64,000 nucleotides of DNA, taken from the NCBI GenBank assembly GCA_029204225.1, contig CM055093.1, forward strand, positions 47,316,354-47,380,353, in the 5' to 3' direction. Under the pieces are notes generated by a model. The model worked only from the letters and a program-made list of their open reading frames with translations, ran no database searches and had not been told where the DNA came from. The DNA is from Diphasiastrum complanatum (taxonomy: Eukaryota; Streptophyta; Lycopodiopsida; Lycopodiales; Lycopodiaceae). Below are positions 24,001 through 32,910 of the stretch, in pieces (positions within the stretch are counted from its first letter, which is position 1; each line of letters starts with the position of its first letter). A program made the translations under genes and the position numbers.

Positions 24001-24737
24001 TGTTGAATTTCACACGTGTGGACTGTCCACTACATGTACTTGTGATCTCCTAAGGTGTGTAGATGCACCAAGATCAAGACTAGATTGAGATTCAAGATCA
24101 ATCTTGAATCCTATGGCAAAAACACACTACTACATGCATTCAATCACTTCCAACTCTCACTCACACGTGTGGGAAGTATTCAAAAAATAATCTAAGTAAA
24201 AACAAGCTGCTCTCCTCGGGTAGAGAGAGAAAATGCATCAAGAACTCTCGGGTAGAGAGAGAAAGCTAGAAATCCAATAACTCACAAAATCCATGAAATC
24301 ACCAAATCAATTAACTTCAAAATGAGGAGTACAATGATACTAGTAGGTCCACGAGCTACCACTATGCTTAACTATGATTGGACCACATTTTGTCACCTCT
24401 TGATCCTATTGGATCATTGATCTATGCACCTCTTAATTCTATTGGACTATATTCAAGCACACCTCAATTTCCTATTGGACCTCACAAGGTTCCACCTCTA
24501 TATCCTATTGGACCTCTTGGAATTCATCAAACAAAAACTTTACACTTGTCTACACTCTAAATAGCAAGTGTTTAGCCTCTTACTCTATTTTGGCTCAATA
24601 GTGGCATTACAAGTGGAAATGCATAATTTGCCATCTATGCCAAATATATTCCTATCAACATCCTACACCTAGATGCTTGATGTAAAAAACATAAGACCCC
24701 TATATCTAGCATAGATAATCTTTTTCAATTCTTCACA
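24001..24737 (-). repeat. 5' LTR of copia C
   Basis: Same 737-bp length as the partner LTR, begins TGTGAAGAATTG and ends ATTCAACA on its strand. It carries the CCAAT array at 24377-24512. Confidence 0.95.
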
Positions 24738-25085
24738 ACACCTGATGATAGTCCTGATTCTACCATATGCCTTCATATTCTTGATGATGACCCACCTGTT
24801 GATCAGTTTGCCACACCCATTGAGCTTGTTCCTGATCCCCCTGATCTAGCTGTACGCCATGCTCAGCTTGCTTATGCTACTTGGGCCGGTAAGCCGGGTC
24901 CACGCCATATCCGTCTTCGCGTACATATCACTAGTCGTGAGTTTATTGCCCTTGTTGACACGAGTAGCACTCACTCGTTTCTCAGCAGTCATATTACTAC
25001 ACGCATTCGTGCTATGCCAGTCACTACACCTCATCCCCTGCATGTTGAGGTTGCCATTGCACACTCTTTTCCTAGCACGCAGATG
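24738..25085 (+). pseudogene. Gypsy B, resumed: gag linker and retropepsin-like protease
   Basis: This continues gypsy B after the C insertion: an acidic linker (DDSPDSTICLHILDDDPP), then HIRLRVHITSREFIALVDTS and THSFLSSHI. That is the gypsy retropepsin active site with D-T-S in place of the usual D-S/T-G. Gypsy similarity stops at about 25085, and copia RNase H begins at once, so reverse transcriptase, gypsy RNase H and integrase are absent. Confidence 0.75.
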
Positions 25086-25089
25086 TATC

Positions 25090-25668
25090 AGCTACGGAAA
25101 CACATTGGAAGACAGCTAAGCGCATTTTGCGTTATGTCAAAGGCACTTCAGATTATGGCTTGATTTACAGGAAGCATGAGGGTTTGCTTGAGTTATGTGG
25201 CTATGTGGATGCGGATTGGGGAGGTGACTATGATGATTGTAGATCCACCATAGGGTATGTATTCCAACTTTGTTGCAGTTGCTTTTCTTGGTCTAGTAAG
25301 AAGCAATGTACGATTGATCTATCCACCATAGAAGCAGAGTATAAGGCAATGTGTAGTGCAGCACAGGAAGCTATATGGTTGAGGCAGATCTTCAAAGAAG
25401 TTGGCATGAAACAGAAAAATCCCACGATTATACATAGCGACAATCAGAGTGACATTCAGCTAGCAAAGAATCCACTGTTCGATGCGAGAACCGTTTTAAA
25501 CACATTGAGATTCAGTATCACTTTATACATGAGAGGCTGCTGAGTCATGAAATTTATGTTGTTCATTGTAGTACGAAAGAACAACTAGCTGATATTTTCA
25601 CTAAGCCACTTGTTAGAGAAAAGTTTGATAAGTTTAGATCAAAGCTTTCTGTACTTAAAGTTTGTTGA
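25090..25668 (+). pseudogene. Copia RNase H end fused to gypsy B
   Basis: HWKTAKRILRYVKGTSDYGL is the connection/RNase H start of a copia pol. GYVDADWGGD, TIDLSTIEAEYKA and IIHSDNQSDIQLAKNPLFDA follow. A frameshift near 25495 leads to KHIEIQYHFIHERLL and LADIFTKPLVREKFD, ending at a stop near 25668. This belongs to a copia lineage different from C, D and E, being closer to typical ILRYVKGT types. Only the last quarter of pol is present. Confidence 0.85.
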
Positions 25669-25689
25669 CTTTAAAAGCTATGTATATGA

Positions 25690-26000
25690 CTGTATAAAAA
25701 GTAGACTCTACTTTAAGAAAGAGAGTTAGAATTAAAGTAGAATCACTGTGTTACTGTACTGTGGGTCCTATCAGTCGATAAGGATTAGTTGGCCTCGCCA
25801 TGAGGCGAGTTGACGGGACATGCGTCCCGTCAACGACAACCTGGGTCATGCATGGGTTGTCTGAGTGAAGAACTATATGTACAGTGTAATTTCATTTTGA
25901 GAAATACAGTTACTACGTGAGCTTGGTGTGGAGAGTGTTTTTCTGTCTGTGTTACTGTGTAGCATGATTTGTGTTCATGTTCGAAGCAAATTCTAAGTGA
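25690..26000 (+). repeat. Probable 3' LTR of the copia fragment
   Basis: The segment follows the RNase H stop and the purine-rich AAGAAAGAGAGTTAGAATTAAAG. The right end is probably near TTCGAAGCA (about 25988), where methyltransferase-like coding begins. Boundaries are approximate because no partner LTR was found. Confidence 0.4.
25794..25834. other. Two adjacent perfect hairpins
   Basis: CTCGCC-ATGA-GGCGAG (25794-25809) shares its last base with GTTGACGGGAC-ATGC-GTCCCGTCAAC (25809-25834). Stems of 6 and 11 bp with 4-base loops, inside the LTR-like segment. Confidence 0.9.
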
Positions 26001-26020
26001 TAGGTCTTTGGTAAACCCCT

Positions 26021-26520
26021 AACCAAAAGCCTCAGAGATTAATCAACAAGTTAATTGACATGTTCTCGAATGAGGATGATTGGGTTCTAGACATGTTTGC
26101 AGGAACATCTATTAAGATGTGTTTTCTTTGCTAACAATTAGTTTTCATTATTAAGTATTAACTTTAAAATTTAATTTTGTTTTAGGTGAATAGCTTATTA
26201 TTTTATTTACTTTCAAATGTAGGTACTACCACATGTTGTGCAGTCAAGAGAAATAGGAATTGCATAGCTGTTGAAATGGATGAAGTCCAGGCGACCTACA
26301 TTGAAATGAGAGTGGGTGCTATTCGAGAACTTCCAGCAGGAGGTTGGGGCTCGAGCAGTCGACAATAGTGAGAGGTTCCAAAGTGCCTCATCAGAACCTG
26401 TTCCCCTAGAGTCTAAATGAAGAAGGAGAGTTAGTTGGTTTGAGAGATGATATTCTTGATCCCCCTCAAGATTACACTAAGAGGGCTAGTGAAGTCCTTG
26501 AAGAGGGACAAGCCTCTTAG
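26021..26520 (+). pseudogene. Fragment of a bacterial-type N4/N6 amino-methyltransferase gene
   Basis: The frame 26021-26110 encodes KPQRLINKLIDMFS and DDWVLDMFAGT. An intron-like A+T-rich gap ends in TTTCAAATGTAG at 26222. The frame from 26223 then gives GTTTCCAVKRNRNCIAVEMD and EVQATYIEMRVGAIREL. Joined in phase, this matches the C-terminal SAM-binding half of class-beta DNA amino-methyltransferases: KP..LI..LI, VLD.FAG(T/S)GTT, then a basic residue and a hydrophobic-E.D motif. The donor reads ACATCTATT where ACAGGTATT would splice in frame, so it is probably lost. A one-base shift near 26333 breaks the tail (EVGARAVDNSERFQ is in another frame). The target-base DPPY half is absent. I judge it a decayed host or transferred gene fragment, not bacterial contamination. 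Confidence 0.6.
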
Positions 26521-29513
26521 TCAACCGAGAAGGCATTACCGAATATGTTGCTCGATATTGCTTGATACGTTTACAGTTATATTGATTGTTTGGCAGACAT
26601 GTTTATATGGATACTTATATTTTACTGGCAAGTGCCTTTTTTAGATATCAAGATTTTATTTGTGTGAGATTCACAAAGATGAAGTTGGGATATTATACTT
26701 CATGAGGTTATACTTAGAGTTATAAATATTTAAGTTTTATGCACTATCATTGTGAGTTTAGATAAATTGATTTGTTATGCAAACGTTTATTTGGATACAT
26801 TGAATTTACTAATATTAATAGTTGTATATTGCATAGAATGTGGATATTTTTTTACTCGATCAAAATTTAATATTTGGTAAGAATTGAAATAAAAACTAAA
26901 ACATCATGATAAAGTATTGAAAATATCTTTTGCTTAGCAGAGTGCATTAAATTTCTTGAAAATATTTAGATGACAATCAAAATATTAATGTTTTTAATGC
27001 GTTATACAAGTACATATACAAACTCTCAACGAAAAGTACAATAGTTATGCATTATATGTTCATTTTTTTGTTTGTGTGGTTTTTGAAAACTATATCAAAA
27101 TTGCAATGGACATAATTGTATAGTTTATAACTAATGTATTTTTGAAAACATGGTATGTGCATTCTCAAGTTTTAAAAAATAGTCAAAAATCACACCTTTA
27201 GAAATATAATTTTACGCAAAAATGTGATTTTGTTTTTTCTACGGTGATTTTTAATCTTTTGGAGGGAATCTTCTTAGGAGAAATCTTTTCAATTACCCAT
27301 TTAATAGGAAATTGTGTTGAAATTTGAAAGTGACCTCACCTTGTTTGTATTGCATATGATGAAATTTGATAGTGACCACTTTTTTTTGGGCATATTATGA
27401 GATCTAAAGTCCATATTAAAGAAAATTTCACAAAGACATTTTAGTCATAAATAAATTTAAGAATAAAGATTATGACCCATAAAAATACATAAATGAGTGT
27501 ACTCCAAAAAACAAAATTCAAGCCATAGAAAGAAAGGGGCCTTTACCACCATCCTTACCACCATCCTTTACAGCTGGGAAATATTTATTTCATCACCTTT
27601 ATATTCTATTTAAAGACCATTTAATTATGGCTTGGCCTGATGGGTTTGCAATATTTTTACAGTCAACGTTGTATCAAATGCAAAAGTCATTAAAGAGGCA
27701 AAGGTCACTAAAGAGACCATTCTCCAATTAGAAAAGACCGATGTTACGCCAAGCTAGTTCTTAATATTGTTGTTTTTACGCTTTTATGTTGGATTAGCCT
27801 ATGCCATTTGGATTGGTCTCTATACTCCCCTTCTTTCAATGTGCCGAGGTTTCATACATCACATGAATCAATCATTTGAGCAAGAACTCACAACCCAATA
27901 ATGTCAATGATATAAGATACTAATGGCCTATCAACTATTGCAAGCACTATATCATCATTCATGCTTGCATTTCTTATGTTTTTGGAATGTGCCTTATACC
28001 CTGATTAATTAGAAGCATTCTTCATACATTTTTTCCAAACGTACATACTGATTGTACGTGGAGTAGCATGATGGTGGCTCAAAAATATTTGAGCTGAAGT
28101 CGTTTTTGATAGTAAGTGCCAACTGGTAACAAATTTCAGATAAAAATTGAAGCTCATACAGTATACTAGGAAGACTATAAGCCCTCGTGAGAAACAAAAT
28201 CATGACAACACCAAAATTACAGAACTGGGTTGAATACGTCATGTCTGCCCATCATAGTGCCAGGGGCTCCACTCCAACCTGGCGAAGTCGCATCTGCTCT
28301 TAGCAGCCAACTTGACAAGCTGGCCTTGTAGTCATATGTAATTTGTACATGATGCTTTAGTATCCTTAACATCATTTAATTGTGTGGAATATTTTCTGTT
28401 TAGCATCTATTCAGAACTAGGCTGCACATGTTATAGAGTAATGATATATGTGCATGAAGATATGATACAAGATCTTTAGGACAGAGCGCACAACTAGGAG
28501 CACAGCTTTATTGTTGGATCATGGCACTTAATTATGAAAAGGTCATAGTTGATGATGATTTTATGAACGTAGACATTTGAACTTGCAACGACAACGTACA
28601 GATGAACTTCTTTAGATTCATTACCGTACCTAGGTTTGCAACTTTGCAAACTTAATCTATGCATAAACTCATGATAGCTACAAGATATGTGCAGTGGAAT
28701 GATTAACAGGTGTAGAATTAGTTGCTATCACAAGAGGCACAAACCCAGTACTTTATAATAGATCTATTAGATAATACATTTTTTCACTACAGTGAACAGA
28801 TCTTATCTATCATAGAAATTCGGCTTCTTGAAGTTGTCTTCTACGTTTGGAATCTTTGGATTCTAGTGTTCTGGTCCCTGGACTAGAATTTTGGTTGCAA
28901 ATAAGCAGTCGACCTCAATGATAACGCAAATCAAAAGTGATAGATCTGGAGCTGGAACAATTTGGCAATCATCATGATCCAAGTATAACTCCATAATTCG
29001 CCTGATTGGACTTCTACGACTGTGTTCCTGAGAGTGTGTAATGTTGAGATGTGCACTGGTTAAGTGTAACGGTGCTTTATAACTGGTGTAGTTTTCCTTC
29101 CACAGCATCTTGGGTAATAAGCATATAATTTGATGAATCTAAAATCCAGGGATGCTGTGTGGTGCTTGAGTTTGAGTTGCAGGCAACCTCATCTCTGCAT
29201 AAAAATTCAAGACAGAAAATTTGGCCTCTTTTCTTTCCTCATTGAAGTCTGATAAAAATCATCACGAATATTTCTTACTCAAGTATTACAAAACGGCATC
29301 TTGTACAATATCTGTCACGTATCCTATCTACAGACTACAACAAATGAAGTCTTATTCTTTAATGACTATAACACTGAAGAGTTGAGTTTATAGAGCTCCT
29401 GTTGGATTCGGGCATGTATTAATCTCCTGACATACAAGTATCTAGCATAGTTGCAATTATTCAGAAAATAGATCAGCTGATCATCTGAAGAAACAGAAAG
29501 CTTTGGCAGGCAT
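26521..29513. other. A+T-rich intergenic region; no gene recognised
   Basis: No coding domain, repeat array or LTR signal was recognised. A minus-strand frame at 28863-29108 has no family character. The last part is presumably the 3' flank of HIPP. Confidence 0.5.
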
Positions 29514-30098
29514 CTACATAATAGAGCAGGCGTGAGGATTTTCATCAGTAAAGAGAGTTGTGACTTTGTCATCCTGAACTGGGCGGTAGTGTTGCTCGTA
29601 TCCATAGTCGTGATCGTATTTGTGAAGGGAAGAGACGCTGGTGTAAGGCGAGTAAGCGATGTAGTGGTTGTTAGTCTGCTGAGGCCAGAATTCAGCTCGC
29701 TTTACTGTTCCTCTCACTTTCTTCAGCACCTTCATCTGATCCACGTAACCCATCACCGTCACCTTCTGCAATCTCATGTCCACGTTCACTGATTCAACAC
29801 CTGCACATCCGCTCAAGGTTTAGAGAACTTAACGGAAGAGAACGAAATTCTATAAGAGCACTGTTTTCACCTATCATGTTAGACAAAGATCTTCTGATTT
29901 TGCGCTCACACTCCTGGCGGCGCATGGGTACTTGTAGCTCTACCACCTGTACATCACCAACGCGGTTGTCTCAGTTAATTTCATCAGAGCAAATAAAACC
30001 TTATATAAGCAAACATAGAAAGTAGTGTAAGCTGGAAAGCTCAACCGAAAAAGAAACATGAGCAGCTATGAAAGACGTAGGTTGTTGCTAACCTTCAT
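29514..30098 (-). CDS. Heavy-metal-associated isoprenylated plant protein (HIPP), three exons
   Basis: The gene model is exon 1 at 30093-30098 (ATG AAG, then GTTAGC donor), exon 2 at 29871-29946 and exon 3 at 29514-29800. It totals 369 bp and encodes 122 residues. Splice signals are TGTACAG|GTGG, ATAG|GTGAAA and GTGCAG|GTGTT, and all phases agree. The protein is one HMA domain (VVELQVPM..., VESVNVDM, KVTVMGYVD, then KRAEFWP), a Tyr/His-rich linker, and the tail DDKVTTLF...CSIM. The CSIM box is a farnesylation CaaX motif. HIPPs bind metals or partner proteins and are membrane-tethered by prenylation. The MxCxxC metal site reads M-R-R-Q-E-C here, so only one of its two cysteines remains and classical metal binding is doubtful. 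The six-base coding first exon is short but fits the splice signals. Confidence 0.9.
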
Positions 30099-30173
30099 CG
30101 AATGATTGAAATCGCTAGTTCATTTGAAGCAGCTGCACGGATATTGATGTTTGAAGGCAGTTGGCGTTTTGCA

Positions 30174-30178
<5 letters not shown>

Positions 30179-30265
<87 letters not shown>
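30179..30265. repeat. (AG)n microsatellite upstream of HIPP
   Basis: About 43 AG units (CT on the gene strand), 80 bp upstream of the HIPP start codon, probably in its 5' UTR or proximal promoter. Plant BBR/BPC factors bind GAGA tracts, but a role here is only possible. Confidence 0.97.
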
Positions 30266-30267
<2 letters not shown>

Positions 30268-30612
30268 CTGCAGCATTGTTCTCTCCTGAAATAAAGCCCT
30301 AAGGTTTGTTTCGGTACTGTTTCAGATCTAGCCAAAACTGACTAGCACAAGAGATTATGCAGGCTGCAGCGCTCTAGCTTTCTCTGGTTGCGTAAATTCT
30401 TACACGGTACACTGAACTCAGTTTAAGAATATGTGAAACTAGATTACAGCATCTATTTCATGCGCAAAAACAAGTAGAAGACAGAGGCTAGTTCGAGTGT
30501 GAGACATATTATGAATAGCGCCAACAATGATGCTTCAGTTCAAATTTCAAAAGGTCTTCTGAATAAGCATTGCATGGCTGGGTTTGAAGAAGACAGAGGT
30601 GGGGGGGATGAT

Positions 30613-30622
30613 CTATATATAG
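30613..30622 (-). promoter_or_regulatory. Candidate TATA box of HIPP
   Basis: CTATATATAG, a palindromic TATA-like element about 515 bp upstream of the start codon. Use would imply a long 5' leader containing the CT tract. No other TATA-like sequence is nearer. Confidence 0.35.
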
Positions 30623-31491
30623 CTTGTAAACTGCCTCCATGCTACAGTGCAAAAGCTCTGGTACTAGGTTGTCTGGCTAGACACCTGCCCGTCAGCTGGT
30701 CATGGGCCTCATGGATGGCGGTCTCAAAGTGATGTGTTAAGTTCCAACTTCCAGTGGCAGACCCTTCTTGCAGAAGTGGAGAGCAAGCATGGAAAAGATG
30801 CTTCTGGCGCTTGTGGGTCCTCCATAAACAGCATTCATGTTTACTTAACCTCCACTGATCTGCCATCTCAATTCAGCAGAAGAAATCTCTCTAAGATTTT
30901 TCTCAAATATCACATCGGTCTAAGTAAAATTATCAAAACTCACTTTGAAGTGTTGCTGTCCTATCAGTGCTGATCTGTTCAACCAACTGCACTATGAGCT
31001 GCAGGATCCTAGTCCGACAGTGAAAGGAGAAATACTCTCCATTCCCCTTTTCATCCTAGTTTTGGGTGGCTCATGATTAGCGAGAGGCTGGGTAGCTGTG
31101 CTACGTGACCAGAGAAAAGTAGCTGAGAAAATCATAGTGAAAGAGTCTGAAAGACTTAGCGAATCCCAATGGGAAGAAGAGGGGAAGACAAAAGCTGCAT
31201 GCGTTTATGGCCACTGAATGAGTGTAGGTACACTAGATCTTTTAGGAAAGAGGGCGCCAAGGAGAACAATGTAAAGCAATCTATTAGTTTAGTGTTGCCA
31301 TTGACATACTATGTCTATAAACAAAGCAGGCTAACAACCATCTCTTTTTAGATATCTTTTTGTTTTACAATTAATATGACTCATCAATAGGATTTAGCTA
31401 AAAAACATTCAGGCCCAAGGGGTGATGCCTAATGTATTCATCTAGAGATTGCTGACCTCCGCATGGTCCCCATTGGGATGGAAACACCCGT
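30623..31491. other. Distal upstream region of HIPP
   Basis: No gene is recognised. The region ends at the probable edge of the older copia G LTR. Confidence 0.4.
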
Positions 31492-31552
31492 TGTCAAGAA
31501 TTAGATATGCAACATCAAGCATTCACTATAAGCAATCACCACAAGAAAAGGG
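31492..31552 (-). repeat. Probable left piece of the copia G 3' LTR, split by element E
   Basis: Joined across the E insertion to 36995-37200, this gives a roughly 265-bp LTR that starts TGTTAGAAATC and would end AATTCTTGACA on the minus strand. The end point is inferred. Confidence 0.4.
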
Positions 31553-32417
31553 TGTTGAAAATTGTCACTTCTCACTTGACATTGGTTATTGTAAATATTG
31601 ATTAAACATTAGAATAATGTTGATGATCTGATTTCACACGTGTGGAGCCTGTTCCCACGTGTGAAAGGATGTACTTTTCATACTTGTATATATCTAAGTT
31701 GATTTTGTATCAATCTAGTTAGTGTGAACATGATATGATTAGTTTTTAGTCAAGTTGACTAGTCACCTAGAAATTAGCCTTTCCTTGCATGTGCATGAGT
31801 AAATGCTCCCACATGGCAAGTGGATGTTCACACGTGTGTATAGAGTACTAGAAGATAAGAGTTGACCATTTTCCTTAGATCCTATTTTGTAGGGAATATT
31901 CCTATATTGTAGGAGACTAGCTTTTTGGATTTTAGCCATATTCTAGAAGGTCAACTTTTGGATAAGGATCAAGGATGGATCAAATGGATAGATCTGAGTG
32001 ATGTGGCACTCTTCACACTTGTGAAGACCTGCTGGACTATACCAGACTCGTGGATGTACTTGATCTATAAAAGAATCATCATTTTGCTAAGAAGATTGAT
32101 GAGACTTTTGCATTCTACACTTTTGTGAGATTTCTAGTCATTTGTCTTGTGATTTCTATGAGTGATTGCTATCTAGGACTATTGTACTTCTTGTTTCAGG
32201 TGCAGGCCGTACTGTGGACAGTACTCCACACGTGTGAGGCCGCTCTCACTAATTTATGATGTGTTGATCCATTGCTCTTGCTTAAATCCGTGTGTAGTGA
32301 ATCTAGATGGCAAGATCTAATGTGTATAACTTGATAGATCCATTGATTAAGCAACCAATAACTCTCTATGATTGTTAAGTACAATCATTATTGTCCTAAA
32401 AACTGTAAAATTTATCA
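31553..32417 (+). repeat. 5' LTR of copia E
   Basis: Starts TGTTGAAAATTG and ends AATTTATCA. It holds CACACGTGTG palindromes at 31635, 31829 and 32227, and a shorter CACGTG at 31656. Confidence 0.95.
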
Positions 32418-32429
32418 TGGTATCAGAGC
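32418..32429 (+). promoter_or_regulatory. Primer-binding site of copia E
   Basis: TGGTATCAGAGC directly after the LTR. A further CACACGTGTG lies in the leader at 32580-32589. Confidence 0.95.
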
Positions 32430-32910
32430 TAAGTAAGAGAGTGATCATTGAATCATAAATCTTGTAAAGATCATTTGCAAAATTTGTTCTTGGCCAATAC
32501 TAGTGAGGGCGAGTTCATCTAGAGTGATAGCTTGAATTCATTTGGACCAAAACAACTTGGAGGCTGTGTATGTAATTTTCACACGTGTGAAACCGTACAA
32601 CAACTTTCATTTCAAGTTACTTTGTGTTTTTTGGTCCCAAAATCACAATACCAGAGTTCATTTTTTGTGCTATTTGAAGCATAGTATTGATCTAGATTCA
32701 ATCTAGCTAATGCCTATGACCAAATAGAGTTTTGGATGATTGAAGCATTTCTTTTTAGAGTCTAAGATCAGATCTTAGAGGCTGATTTGTTCAGATCCTT
32801 AGTTAAGTGAAATCTCTAAGAAAAGTGTAAAGCAATTTTTTTTTGTGAGAGTGAAAGCTAGGAATTTTTGGCAAGATCTTTGTGAATCATTCAAGCTTGT
32901 GTGCTGGTTA

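Larger units (their letters stand above)
18502..24737 (-). mobile_element. Copia element C, nearly complete, nested in gypsy B
   Basis: A 6236-bp Ty1/copia element on the minus strand. It has two 737-bp LTRs (about seven differences by eye), a primer-binding site at 23989-24000, a polypurine tract AGGAGGAG at 19239-19246, and one long gag-pol frame. Flanks are ATACC (18497-18501) and ACACC (24738-24742), so the 5-bp target duplication now has one mismatch. It splits gypsy B gag from its protease. Its low LTR divergence makes it the youngest insertion in the window. Confidence 0.95.

Noticed and set aside
18879-24560. Two identical 60-codon frames with repeated Pro-Ile-Gly (18879-19061 and 24378-24560)
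   Set aside because: They are translations of the CCAAT array inside the two LTR copies, on the non-coding strand, so they duplicate with the LTR and are not genes.
26021-26520. Bacterial contamination as the source of the methyltransferase-like fragment
   Set aside because: It is interrupted by an intron-like A+T-rich gap with a plant acceptor, is frameshifted, and lies in continuous plant retroelement DNA.
28863-29108. 81-codon minus-strand frame downstream of HIPP
   Set aside because: No family signature and no splice connection to HIPP; likely chance.
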